DNA from: Gambelia wislizenii
Lineage: Eukaryota > Chordata > Lepidosauria > Squamata > Crotaphytidae
Assembly: GCA_030847615.1 (NCBI GenBank)
Contig: JAUMIR010000002.1
Span: 238,843,809 to 238,907,808, forward strand
Length of the DNA: 64,000 nucleotides
Direction of reading: 5' to 3'
Position numbers and translations under genes: made by a program. The notes beneath the pieces are model-generated. The model made no database searches. It was not told the DNA's origin and saw only the letters and a list, made by a program, of their open reading frames with translations. Positions 21,398 through 32,300 of this stretch are shown here, piece after piece. Each line of letters opens with the position of its first letter. Positions within the stretch are counted from its first letter, which is position 1.

Positions 21398-21540
21398 CAG
21401 GGGTTGGGAATTGTGCAGCCCTTCTGATGCTGTTGGACTGCAACTCCCAGCATTCCTCACCAAGGACAGCCAGTGATGAAGACTACTCAGAGTTGTAATC
21501 ACCAACATCTAGAGGGCTGCAGGATTCCCACCTCTGTGCT
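21398..21540. mobile_element. Hairpin MITE family D, best copy
   Basis: The ends GGGGTTGGGAATTGTGCAGC and the inverse GGCTGCAGGATTCCCACCTC pair. The inner arms GATGCTGTTGGACTGCAACT and AGTTGTAATCACCAACATCT also pair. Contains ACTGCAACTCCCAGCATTCC. Confidence 0.85.
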
Positions 21541-21745
21541 AGATGGCCGAGTAAGCTGATCTGACATAAGGCATTCTCTGTATTACCATAAGCTACTTGA
21601 TGATAGCTTGCTGAAATAAGTATAAAAGGCCAAGGAACCCTATATTCTTTTCCATCTGAGCAACAGATATGTGGGACTCTAGCCAAAACATCTACTTTCT
21701 GTGAACTCAGATCGTCAGGAAATCTTTCTTCCAAGTAAACAAATA

Positions 21746-22037
21746 CAGTTGGACCCGCATATCCATGGGGGTCTATTTATGCAATTTATATGTCACCTTT
21801 CTCCCGCCTTTCTTACCCCGAATACAGGAAACCATGGATAAGAGCAAACCCTATTAAAATAAAGGATTTCCGGTAAAAACATACCATAGAGTTGCATTGG
21901 AGTACTTGGAAGATCCCTAGGGAGGAGCTTTCTCTAGGCATTTTCCAGTGCAACTCTATGGGATGTATCCCCTATTTTGTGTCCCATGGATTACTGAAAC
22001 TGTGGATACTGGTTGAGTGGATATGGAGGTCTGACTA
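21746..22037. mobile_element. Tigger-like MITE (TA-flanked)
   Basis: The left end CAGTTGGACCCGCATATCCA pairs with the inverse of TGGATATGGAGGTCTGACTA; TA flanks at 21744-21745 and 22038-22039. The interior includes GAGTTGCATTGGAGTACTTG and its inverse, and TCTCTAGGCATTTTCCAG. Related: 51349-51610 and the fragment at 25880-26135. Confidence 0.85.
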
Positions 22038-22066
22038 TACCTTGAATCATGCAGGACTGGAGGCTT

Positions 22067-22507
22067 GGAAAGTAATAGTTATAAATATAATTACTTGTAA
22101 TTACCCCCTTTTCCCTGTAATGAAGATGTAACTGAGTTACAACTTCTGTCCAGTGTAATTGTTTTAACAGCTATGGGGTGTGGCCTCGCGACATGCTTGA
22201 GGAGAAATATCCCATGGATCAAGTGCTGGTCTGTACTGCTGCCTTTTGGTCAGTTGTAGATCTTGAGGCACAAGAACAAGATGGACAGAGAAAAAGTGTG
22301 TTCCGTACCATAGGCCATCAGCTTTTAGCCTTCAGATGCTTCTTTTTCAAATTTATTAAAGATAACAATTTTATGCATTATTTTTGAGTAATGGCAAAGA
22401 GCTTCTTTTAAGAATTGCTTTAAAATTGTGATTCCTGTGGTAATTCACTACTTGGAAAGGCTTTACAATTACAACTAGTTGTAAAGTAATTATAAGTAGT
22501 AACTTTC
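22067..22507. mobile_element. Possible palindromic element with GTAATTAC arms
   Basis: GAAAGTAATAGTTATAAATA plus TAATTACTTGTAATTAC on the left pairs imperfectly with GTAAAGTAATTATAAGTAGT plus AACTTTC on the right. Low-complexity AT composition lowers confidence. Confidence 0.35.
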
Positions 22508-24370
22508 TATGCTGTGAAGAAATCTGCTTAGGGTTGGGAATTTGGACCAGAGAAATGGTGGGTGAGGAAAAGGTCACCCACTCCCTCTCCTTGCCATTCC
22601 TCTCTTGGAAATACACCCACCTGTTCTTTGTCCTTTTTTTAAAAAAATGTATTTGAAATTCATTGTTTGCTTGCAGAGGTGTAGCTGGGAGGTGGCGGCA
22701 GCAAAATGAGGGCATTGCCCCCAAATAAGAATTCTGCCTCCCCCCATCCTTCAGAGTCTAATTTCTAACATTGCAGAGAGTGAGACACTGAACATCATTT
22801 AGACCTAAGAATTCTTTTATTTGCTATGTTCACATTCCCTTGGTCACTTTTGTCTGCCCATTTTCTTTGGGTGCCTAAACTGTATTTCTAAGGGCTTAAG
22901 TGAAGTTTTAAGTTACTACAGTGGTAGAAATTGTAGACTGAAAGAAAATCTCATGCGTGTGAGAAGCATAATTCTTGTTTCTGGGGGGAGTGGGGGAAGG
23001 AGGTGGCAATGTTTTCATTTGGTCCCCTCATAGCCATGTACACCACTGTTTGCATGTACGAGTCACATGCCGTTAGCTTCAAAGTGGCTCAGTTCACTCA
23101 TCTTTCAGGCTTGTGTCACCCACCCTCCTTCCTTTGGAAGCACCTTTTCACCATAGGCTACAATATGCCAACACATCCACATATCTGATTGCAAAGGAAT
23201 AATATATATCACAAGAACCAGCTTTCTGGGCTTGGTTGACAGCAGGAATGAGGATGACATTTATAAATACTTTATTAAGAATTAAATGTTTAATTGAGAT
23301 TGCTCTTTTCTTAACAGACTGGGGCAACAATACAGGATCATTATGGAAATGCCTTAAATGCCCATTGCAAAGCAGAAGCAGATTCACCAGCTAAAATCCA
23401 GTTCTACTTAGAGATGAGAAAAAGCTGAAGAAAATATACCGGAGACTGATGGCTGTTAAATCTCAGGGTATTTCCAGTTTTGACAGCAAAGCCTCAAGGT
23501 AGGAGTGGGGAAAAGGTAGGCAAAAACATCTGGATGGCCATAACTCTTATCACCTCTAGCCAGCATAGCTAATAGTCAGAGAAGATTATGGATTCCTCCT
23601 TTTGGTATGCTACCCACCTTCTGCTATCCACCCTGTTTCAACAACAGTGTGGTTTCTTATCCACCCTGCTTCTGTAACCATGTCTTCCTTTCCCCCACCT
23701 GTAGATCTAATGTACACATGGCCACCTATGAATCTTAAAAGTAGAACTATGGAAAAGGCTCAAATGTGCTTTAAATCTCACCTGTGAAAGTAGTACCCAG
23801 CAGCTTGCTTTCATGCTTGCTTATGCAGAAAGAAATGCTCACTGGCATCCAATTACTATATACAGGAATGTCAGCTTGAGTATACATGAATGTCAATATA
23901 TGGTGTGGAAGCAGAACGAAGCATAAAGAAACATGTCTTGGGTATGGGTCTTCATCCTTATAATAATATATTTGCATTCTGTCCTTCTCTCATGTGCACA
24001 AACACATGCTTACACAAACAGAGCGTCTAGTATCCAGTCTTTCTGTAACGTCCACAGAACAGGTTATTCAGAGAAAACTCCCCAAACCCTACTGAAATCC
24101 ATGGGAGTAAAACAATAAAGTATGCTGTTTGAACAATGATGGTACTGAGGGTAGTGAACAAGCTACTGCTGAACTTGTTCTTGAAGTCTAAAATTATGAA
24201 AAGCTGAAATAGAAAGCATCACTCTGTGTGTGCGCGCGCAACTGATTTAACAGTTCTGGATACAAATGGCATTCACAGGGAGAGGGTTGTTGCCTGACAG
24301 TCCAGTGGCATTTTCTTTTAGGCTGGGCCTTTTATGGATTTTTAAAAGTCACCAAGTTCAGTATATGGAA
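22508..24370. other. Unassigned, no gene seen
   Basis: No credible exon. A degraded family-D fragment may lie at 23505-23590 (AAAACATCTGGATGGCCATAACT). Confidence 0.4.
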
Positions 24371-24372
24371 TA

Positions 24373-24597
24373 CAGTTCTCCCTTCATATTCACTGCGGTT
24401 TGGTTCCAGGAGCCCCCGTGGGTACGAAAATCCACGAATACTCAAGTCTCATTACATGCAATTGCATAGCAAAATGGTGTCCCTTCTATAAGATGGCAAA
24501 ATCAAGGTTTGCTTTTTGGATTATTATTTTTTAAAGAATATTTTCAAGCCGTGAATACTTAAATATGTGGATACAGAGGGACAACTGTACTAGTAGT
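24373..24597 (+). mobile_element. Tigger-like MITE, 225 bp
   Basis: Ends CAGTTCTCCC and GGGACAACTG, TA flanks at 24371-24372 and 24598-24599. Interior words GTTTGGTTCCAGGAGCCCCC, GGCAAAATCAAGGTTTGCTT and ATATTTTCAAGCCGTGAATA are shared with the copies at 24818, 28770 and 41354. Confidence 0.93.
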
Positions 24598-24817
24598 GGC
24601 TTTGGGTTATTTTTCAAACTTGGGCTGATCTGTTCAGTCATGTGATTTTGTCTGTAAACTCTTGTTTGCAGCAGTCTTACTGCTATAGCTTTGTAATGTT
24701 CTGCTGCTTCTCCATTAGTGATGAAGTCATGTTAGCCAAGCTGGATTCAGTGACTGCTTTGTTCAGCTGCTTCTGCTAACACATGGACTCTGTTACTATT
24801 ATGCTTTGCAACATTTA

Positions 24818-25037
24818 CAATGGGCCCTTGGTATCTGCTGGGGTTTGGTTCCAGGACCCGCCTATAATCTGTGGATGCTCAAGTCCCATTGTATACAATG
24901 ATGTCGTTGATTGGTGTCCCTTATATAAAATGGCAAAATCAAGATTTGCTTTTTGGATGATAATGATGATAGAATATTGTCAAGCCATGAATGGTTGAAT
25001 CTGTGGAAACAGAAGCCATGGATATGAAGGGCCACTG
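24818..25037 (+). mobile_element. Tigger-like MITE, 220 bp
   Basis: Ends CAATGGGCCCTTGG and AGGGCCACTG with TA at 24816-24817 and 25038-25039. Same interior as 24373-24597, only about 220 bp away in the same orientation. Confidence 0.93.
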
Positions 25038-25079
25038 TATATTCTATCTTTTATACAATAAGTTCAGGATGACATATGT

Positions 25080-25318
25080 GGTTTCCCTCTTCCCCATGTC
25101 AACCTTTCAGCAACAATCCTGTGAAATAAGAAATGTGGAGGGAGGGAGGAAGGAAAGAGAGAAAGAGAGAGGAAGGAAGGAAGGAAGGAAGGAAGGAAGG
25201 AAGGAAGGAAGGAAGAAAAGTTCCAGATCATCCAGTGAGTTTCATGGCTCAATGGGAGAACTACAAACTGGACCCACCAAGTCCCAGCCCAGTACTCTAT
25301 CCACTACACAACACTGTT
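25080..25318 (-). mobile_element. CORE/MIR-like SINE carrying a GGAA microsatellite
   Basis: The plus strand reads as a reversed SINE: CAGCAACAATCCTGTGAAAT (core-like), then the GGAA tract, then the head inverse ending AGTACTCTATCCACTACACA. The microsatellite replaces or expands the middle. Confidence 0.6.
25139..25215. repeat. (GGAA)n / purine microsatellite
   Basis: Begins as GGGAGG and GAAAGAGA purine runs and becomes a regular GGAA tract from about 25171 to 25213. Purine-only strand of about 77 bp. Confidence 0.97.
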
Positions 25319-25880
25319 ACAAAGTGTACATTACTGCAGAAAACTGCTGTTTATGTATGCCAAAACTGGGCAGTTCTGGAGTACCCAGGGATCTATTTCC
25401 AATGCCTGGAAGTCACCATGGGCCAAAGCAGCCCTGCAAGAATCACACACACACACACCTGAAAGTCCACATTACTTGGGGTGGGGGTATTTGGGAACAA
25501 CGTCCAACTTACTGCAAAGCCACAGCTCCTGTCTTTCTCTTATTACAGTCTTTCTCTTGCAGGCATCATGAATGTATGAACCAGACTACTAAATGGGCAT
25601 CCTTTACAACTGATGCACACTTTGACCTTGGGTATCTGTACCTGCCCTGAAGATGAAGCCATAAGATAGCATTAATGAAATCAAAGAAGAGAAACATGTA
25701 CACGTCTATTAAAGTTTTTAAATCAGAAATAACTGGTTGCATGATTATTGGGCTATGTGACTTCCTTCTGATGATTTCCACAATTTCAGTCAGGGCAAAT
25801 CTGAGATGGACAGCATATGACAGAAAAATATATAGTGTGAGATTGATACCTGCAGTTTCAATTATTTGTCATTGGATAAA
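25319..25880. other. Unassigned
   Basis: A short (AC)n at 25446-25459. No gene. Confidence 0.4.
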
Positions 25881-26135
25881 TAAGGTCTCTTTAGGCATTT
25901 CCTAGGTTCTCCAGTATCAAGAGTTGCACTGGAGTTGCCTAGAGAGGCATCTTCTCTAGGCATTTCCTAGGTCCCCCAGTGGGACTCTATGGTACCACAG
26001 TCATGTTGCAGGTGCCTAGAGAGGCAGCCATTCTAAGCATTTCCTAGGTCCTCCAGCACCATTCTATGGGGTTTGCTATTACCCTCAGTTTTAAGTCTGG
26101 GAACATATCCCCCGCAGATACAGCAGGCAACCTAT
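25881..26135. mobile_element. Tigger-like MITE fragment with internal triplication
   Basis: AGGCATTTCCTAGGTTCTCC, AGGCATTTCCTAGGTCCCCC and AAGCATTTCCTAGGTCCTCC appear three times at roughly 60-80 bp spacing; TTTCTAGGTCCTCC also occurs in 51349-51610. The termini are eroded. Confidence 0.55.
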
Positions 26136-26640
26136 ATCTCACGAATCATAGAATTTAAGATATCTCGGCTATGAAGTCATCCAGCTTCCTGGAATGGCAG
26201 AATCCTTTTGACTCTAAATATCTTCAGTGCTCTGATATCCCCCTACCCCCCCAAAAATCTGGGTACTTAGGATTTTTTTCTCCACCCACCCTGCCGCCAA
26301 GGGTAAATAACTTCAGGCACAAAGTGATTCTCCCCTTCATGTCCCAATACTGTATAGGGCTCTTTCTCAAAAGAAAAAGTTCTGCTCCCAACCAGCAGAG
26401 GGTGATGCTGACTCGCCTCCCACATGGCACCCCATCAGACTTGGTGTGCCCCATCAGAGTGGTGGCAAGGATGCTGGAATGTTTAAGATCCTGGGAACAG
26501 CTCTTTCTGCTGTATCCATTTTTTTTTAACCACTCCCATTGGAATCATAGAAGCATTTTTTTAAAAAGAAAAAATGGCAACATTTTATTATGCAGTAATT
26601 CCAGCCGTTGGCCTTAAGGCCTTGTCCTCCTGGTGCCTGG
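26136..26640. other. Unassigned; trace of CR1 end at 26142
   Basis: CGAATCATAGAATTTAAGAT may be a tiny remnant of a reversed CR1 3' end. The rest is unassigned. Confidence 0.35.
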
Positions 26641-26960
26641 GAGGTGTTGGGTTAGGAGAGAGGGGCCATTAATATCATTTACGTTTTATTGAGACACTTG
26701 TCCTGGGCTGTCAGCGTTTCCAATGAAGGGTCAAAGACTTTACCTGCTAGGCAGGCTGCCCAGGGGGAACCCCTCACTGCCTATACTGGCTGATTTCTGG
26801 TCTCACAGCAGCTCTTCAACAGACAGCACAAGAGTGAATAGCTGGTAGAGGGATGGAAAAAGAAGAGAGATTAATTAGCAATTAATGGACTCTAAGGCAG
26901 AGCTTTCAGTGCATTCATTTGCATAAAGAGAAGGGTAATGAACAGCTCTCCCGTGCATTA
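26640..26960. promoter_or_regulatory. Candidate enhancer-like element, homeobox and octamer sites
   Basis: Repeat-free by eye. TTAATTAGCAATTAATGG at 26871-26888 gives two TAAT-type homeodomain cores back to back; the POU octamer ATTTGCAT is at 26917-26924, followed by TAATGAAC. Such clustering is typical of conserved developmental enhancers, but conservation cannot be tested from one sequence. Confidence 0.35.
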
Positions 26961-27137
26961 GGCAGGGCCGGGTCTTTTATTTTCTCAGGATGAGGAAGAT
27001 GCGGCAGCAGCAGCGGTGTAAAGAGTAAAGGAAAAGCAGAAACACAGCTTTGTGTTGGAATGGAAGGAATCCTTGGTGTTCCAAAAATCCCCAAAGGGTC
27101 ATTGGCCACAATCCTCATGTGGGCAAATCTTACCTAG

Positions 27138-27240
27138 GCCCCTAGATATTTTGGACTGCAGAAATCATCAGTCCCAAACAACCCAATAGCAGCTGCAGTC
27201 CAAACACCTAAAGGATGATGAGTTATGTATCTCTGCTCTA
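27138..27240. mobile_element. Hairpin MITE family D, diverged
   Basis: ATATTTTGGACTGCAGAAAT and the inverse-like GCTGCAGTCCAAACACCTAA. Confidence 0.55.
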
Positions 27241-27915
27241 GATGACTGAATAGATTAAAGAAGCTGGATGAGATGATGGGGTTCTAGATACAAACCACAT
27301 GCCCCCTAGAGCAATTTGTAAGTCTCCCCTGCCATCAGCTCCCCATTTCCTCGGCCAAAGATACCACCACTACCCAGTCCCTGCATTTCTGCTGTGGAAC
27401 ATGGCATGCATACCTTGTTTCCCAGGGAACTGGACTCCCCATGTGAGACCACAAGTCTGCTAAGAAAACAAGACACACACACCCCATATACCACGTTTCC
27501 CTGAAGAATCATTGAGCCTGAGTGGCAGCCAAAACAATGTCAATGGTAGGGGGTGCACAAGGATGCAACCCCACTGGGCTTTGAATAGGGAACATGGTGA
27601 CCCCTCTGCCCAGGGCCCACACTTGCTTTAGGGAAATGGAGTACAAGCATCTAAATGTTTTCTTGCGCCAGGGTCCAGCTGGTGGATCTGGGAGTTCTAG
27701 TTTTTAACAAAGCAAAACCAAGGAGATCCCATTAGTCTGCAGAAAACTGCTCAGCCCTCAACTACAGGGATTGGAATCCTGCACATAAGACAAGAGCAAT
27801 CTTGCTTGACTCCATTAGTAGTGGCAGGCAAGTAGCACCATTTCTGAGAGAATGAAGGACCTAAGCTGCTCCTTCTCCAGCCTATAGATGGGGTTAAGCT
27901 GGTTTCTCTTGATGC
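27241..27915. other. Unassigned
   Basis: No gene or repeat identified. Confidence 0.4.
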
Positions 27916-27917
27916 AT

Positions 27918-28055
27918 CTATATCTACAGTGTAGAAATGATGCCATTTGACACCACCTTAAGTGTTGTCGCTCCATCCTATGGAACCCTGGGATTTGTAG
28001 TTTTACAAGGTCTTTAGCCTTCTCTACCAAAGAGTGCTGGTGGTGGCATTTCATA
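27918..28055. mobile_element. Family Z hairpin MITE, truncated
   Basis: CTACAGTGTAGAAATGATGC, TTTGACACCACCTTAAGTG and CCTGGGATTTGTAGTTTTAC match the left half of 13735-13956. Confidence 0.75.
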
Positions 28056-28650
28056 CCTTGGAAGCAGAGGGAATGGCAAGTTGTTTTTAACAACATTTGA
28101 TCACTGATCAGGTTTCATATTTGTTGGCTACCTGAACAAGTAAGAGGTTCCAGCAGGCACAAAGCAGTTCAATGGGAAGTTAAATCTCATAATCAAAATG
28201 CCATTTTTTTTAAAAAAAAGATGCATTTCACTGTGTAGTGCAAAACTGGAAATTTCGGTTTTAGCTTTTGATGAAACGTAAGTGGTGAATGGGATTGCTG
28301 GGACCAAGTTGTTGGGTTTTTTTTTGGATATATATATATATATATATTTGCAAGCTCTGCTTATTAGTTTATGGGTCTAGGGTCTAAGTAGGGGATTGCC
28401 AGGTCCATCTGGAAAGAATAAGTCAAGGTAGCCTTGTGAGTCTTATTCAACACTCATATGTACCTAGAGGAAGAATGATTTGACACAAATAGCAATGTGC
28501 CTTATACCAGTGCTTTTCATGCTATCTGATGGGGGAAGACCAGCATCCCCCCACCTTTCATGTGCCAAGGACTGGTACCATATTTGTGTCTAGAACTGTT
28601 TCTTTCTTTCTTAGAAACTCTGCAGACTGGCAGCTGATAATTCATGAACT
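28056..28650. other. Unassigned; includes (TA)n
   Basis: (TA)n at 28329-28348. No gene. Confidence 0.45.
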
Positions 28651-28654
28651 GGCT

Positions 28655-28740
28655 GTAGCCAGCACTTTGAATAGCCGCCCCGATTGTTTTTAGCAGAGGG
28701 GCGGGGTATAAATAAATTTTATTATTATTATAGCATTGTT
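28655..28740 (+). mobile_element. SINE/LINE 3' tail with hairpin
   Basis: GAATAGCCGCCCCGATTG and GGGGCGGGGTATAAATAAAT form the small hairpin-plus-(ATT)n tail typical of squamate L2-type retroposon ends; compare 30885-30948. Confidence 0.65.
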
Positions 28741-28769
28741 TTATATATATATCATTGTGATAACCAGTA

Positions 28770-29854
28770 CAGTGGACCCTTGGTATCCGCTGGGGTTTGG
28801 TTCCAGGACCCTCCATGGTTATAAAAATCTGTGGATGCTCAAGTCTCATTATATACAGGGCCGGTTTAAGGAATTTGGGCGCCCCCCGCAATGTCTTATT
28901 TTGTGGGCCCCATATGTTTATCTCTGGTCAATCTAACCTAACCTAACCTATTGACAGTACGGGATATTCAGATTATTGCTAATAATGTTTTCACAGGAGG
29001 AGGGTTACAATGCCCCCCCCAATGACGGGCCCTCCTGTGGTTTGCAGGGGCTGCGGGGCTCTTAAACCGGCCCTGACTGGGTGGGCACAGGCGGTGGAGG
29101 GAGGGAGGAGGCACCGGCAGCGGCCCTATGGCCACCAGGGCCACCAGCAGCAGCAGTGGCAGGGGGGCAGGCAAGGCGCTGGCAGGAGGGGCTGCACAGT
29201 ACCCTCTGGCGGAGGGGAGCCTCTCCTGGCGGCAGTGAAGGGAGAGAGGGGGAGGGGGCTGCCTGGGTCCCAAACTGGAGGGCTCTGCAGAGGAGGGAAG
29301 GGCCTCATCTGGCCTGCAGAGGAGGCCAGGGCCGGACGGGAGACCCAGGAAGTGGTGGCATCCCACCTCCCGCACGCCCGGAGCCAGTGCTGCTTCCCGG
29401 GCGCTGCAACTCACCATGGTCAGGTCCCCCTTGGCGGACCTCCCTGGTGCCTCTGCCTCCGCCTGGCTGGCTGGCCACTCCAGGGTGCTGCTGCGGCTGC
29501 TGCAAAGGACAAGGAGGGGGAGGCAGTGGCCACCGCACCATGCAGGGAGCCGCGTCCAGAGGCAGCGGCGAGGAAGCAGCGCCGGCAGAGCGGGAGGGCA
29601 GGCCTGCGGGGCTGGAGGGTCGGCTCTGCGGGCGGGCAAGGCTTGCTGGGCTGGGGGCTCCCCTGTGGCTGCCCCCCCCCGCCAATGCGGATTTGGCGGT
29701 AATGTTTAAGCCGGCCCTGATTATATACAATGACATAGTGAAATTATACAAAATGGCAAAATCAAGATTTGCTTTTTAGAATTTTTTGAATGTTTTTAAA
29801 GTGTGGTTAGCTGAATCCATGGATGCAGAATCTGTGGATATTGAGGACTGACTG
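28770..29854 (+). mobile_element. Tigger-like MITE split by a hAT-type insertion
   Basis: Ends CAGTGGACCCTTGG and GAGGACTGACTG, TA flanks at 28768-28769 and 29855-29856. Removing the inserted element and one target copy (872 bp) leaves about 213 bp, matching the 220-225-bp sister copies. Confidence 0.92.
28856..29719. mobile_element. hAT-type element, 864 bp, with GC-rich extension
   Basis: Outer ends CAGGGCCGGTTTAAGG and GTTTAAGCCGGCCCTG are inverted; ATTATATA flanks both sides (28848-28855, 29720-29727), an 8-bp duplication. The first 220 bp match the short MITEs at 8195 and 35771 and end in their usual terminus CTTAAACCGGCCCTG near 29077. A further 640 bp of very GC-rich DNA follows before the outer terminus. 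Open frames of 220-230 codons there occur on both strands and are compositional. Confidence 0.9.
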
Positions 29855-29856
29855 TA

Positions 29857-30655
29857 TGATAGATTATTTTCAATCTATCCTTCCAGATAATGATTATAAC
29901 AAGGTCTTTTATTAAGTTAGAGCATTTTCAAATAAAATCATGCTTTGCTCTTTATGTGGATTTGTGAATGATGGCATGTTATCATCCTGACATACTTTTT
30001 TTTTTTTTAAAGAAGAAAGTAATACTATGGAATCAAGTTCTTTTGCATTTTCCTTTCTCTGACATTTTTTTCACATTGAATAAATTGTAGCCATGAAATT
30101 GTTTTGCCACCTTTGGTCCACATATGTGTTTTGGGGGCTGGTTTTTTTTAAAAAACACAATAAAGTTTTGGGTTGTTTTGCTTTTGAATGAAAACCAGTC
30201 ATTATCTATGGCCATCAGGACAAATAATTTTGGTAGGTGCCTTTGTGTGTATATCCAACATGACACTAGTGGTAATGTTAGGATTTTTGGTCTTCTGAAA
30301 ACCAGCTCTAGAGGATTTTCCAACTCATGGAAGACGGTTTTAGGAATTCAGAAAGAAGGATAAATGCAAGGTTGAGGTCCCAGGGTGGAGGGAATCACTT
30401 ATATGTTAATAAGGATAATTGTTGTATTGGTTGTGTTTATAATTTGCGTTAGTTAAAATTTATTTAAAATGAAAAAATATATATATAAGGAAGCGGGTTT
30501 TCGGGTTCTGTGGAAGATCGGGGTGGGGTGGTGGACTACACCACTACATACACTTATACTGGACACCTCTTGCACAACCCGAAGCCCACTAATGGATGTA
30601 ACCATGGTCTCCAACAAACAAGTACCTAGTTTAAATCCCTCTAAGGATCAAACTA
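29857..30655. other. Unassigned; contains one copy of a 50-bp direct repeat
   Basis: 30343-30392 (GAATTCAGAAAGAAGGATAA then GGTCCCAGGGTGGAGGG) recurs at 31821-31869. No gene. Confidence 0.5.
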
Positions 30656-30948
30656 GGGAGCCCCAGTGGTGAAATGGTTAAATGCTTGTACCACAGCCAC
30701 AACGTTATGAGTTCGATCCCAGAGGGCTCCAAGGTACACTCAGCCTTCTATCCTTTTGTAGGTTGGAAAAATGAGGACCTGACTTATGGGGGCAATTAGC
30801 TAACACACATTGGAAACCATTTAAAGAGTACCTAGTGTGCTATAAAAGCAGTGTAGATGTGTAAGTGCTATTGCTTAAGAATTTGTAAGCCACTCTGAGA
30901 GCCTTTGCGGCTGAAGTGCGGGGTATAAATAAAATAAATAAATAAAAT
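30656..30948 (+). mobile_element. tRNA-derived SINE with L2-like tail
   Basis: Head GGGAGCCCCAGTGGTGAAAT, B box GAGTTCGATCCC at 30709-30720, body GGGGGCAATTAGCTAACACA, tail AAGCCACTCTGAGAGCC and TGCGGGGTATAAATAAAATA. Same family as 19101-19374 in opposite orientation. Confidence 0.95.
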
Positions 30949-32080
30949 CTCATCTAAGGGTGGTTGAAAGGAACTGTGATGGCAGATGAAGTTCTGCAGA
31001 ATGTTGTTTTACACCAGTAAAATTTCCTCACTAGATAGACATCAATATCCAAGAAACTAAATGAGGAAAAATGTGGTATATAATTTGCAGAGGATAGACC
31101 AAAGCATGCCCTTTGTGAACAGTTTTATCCAAAAGTTAAAATCTACCCCCCTACACAATATTTTGTACAGTCTGTTCTGCACCTGTTTGGAGATTTTTCT
31201 CATTGCAAAACCTTTATGGATCTTTGCCAGTTAATCAGAGTCCTCTTGCGCCCAGATTGGACAATACATCTGAAACTGAGTATTACATATTTTAAAATAC
31301 AATTTGACAATCAAGCTATTTCACACACACACAAACACAATAATGAGAACTCTATATTTACTGATGGCTGTCGCAGCTAAAACTTTCCTTAGAGTTATGG
31401 GATATCTAAGAATGGATACCTCTAGCAATAGTTCAGGATGGTACTGCCAATCCTTGCTGATCCATAGAAAATATATAGTATAGCTGGCTCTATTCCACAG
31501 CCATCCTGGAAGAGGCAGTAATGTTCCAGCTTTGTCTTCTATGGGTTTAGAAATGGTGGAGGAGGAATATTGAGTTCCTCAGAGCTTGGAAGCAACATGT
31601 TAAGAATGGCAACACCTCTCATGACATGTTGCTCTTGAATAATAGAGAACAATGGAATTACTTCTTAACATGCTAACGGGAATTATGTTAAGATCACACA
31701 TTTTGAATGATGTGTAATAGTTACTCATTACTGGAAAAAAACTAGTCTGGAGGAAGTTTGAAATTTGGGTTTTTTAATAGGGTTAATAGAGTTTAAAAAT
31801 AATGTTGACAGTTAACATTAGCATTCAGAAAGAGGGATAAATGCAAGGTTGAGGTCCCAGGGTGGAGGGTGCTTGTTAGTTTAATGAATAGCTCATTTTT
31901 AAGATAACAAATGAGGAGCACATTAATTGTTTTGAGTAACATTTCCAAGTTCTGTCGTTCCTTCTTTTACCATGGGGACAAACCAGCCTACAAGCATCAA
32001 CCTGATGAGAGGAAACTTTCCCCACATTTGTGGGAGTTGTCACCAGAGGGTGCTGTTGTACGTGTGTGTGTATGGGTGTG
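30949..32080. other. Unassigned; second copy of the 50-bp direct repeat
   Basis: Copy at 31821-31869. Otherwise AT-rich without gene or clear repeat. Confidence 0.45.
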
Positions 32081-32300
32081 TATGTGCCTTCAAGTTGCCT
32101 ATTGATTTATGGCGACTCCATGAATTTCATCAGATTTTCTTAGGCAAGGAATACACAGACGTGGTTTTGTCGGTTCCTTCCTCTGAAATGTAGCCTACAG
32201 CACTGGGTATTCATTGGTAGTTTCCCATCCAAGTACTAATCAGGGATGACTCTGCTTAGCCTCCAAAATCACATGGGATTTGGTGCCTTTAGGGTACATA
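32081..32300 (-). mobile_element. 5S rRNA-derived SINE
   Basis: Read on the minus strand, 32190-32296 follows eukaryotic 5S rRNA: a GGCTAAGCAGAGTC word, then TTAGTACTTGGATGGGAAAC (the 5S internal promoter region), then ACCCAGTGCTGTAGGCTAC. The downstream 110 bp resemble the 3' body of the tRNA-type SINEs (CTTGAAGGCACATA end). Substitutions throughout the 5S part show a retroposon, not a 5S gene. Confidence 0.9.

Noticed and set aside
24991..25650. 219-codon frame on plus
   Set aside because: Passes through the GGAA microsatellite and a SINE in reverse; no family resemblance.
28968..29779. Overlapping frames of 220-232 codons
   Set aside because: Open on both strands in very GC-rich DNA inside a hAT-type element; no domain-like pattern.
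32190..32296. 5S rRNA gene
   Set aside because: Clear 5S similarity but with many substitutions and a SINE body attached; retroposed.
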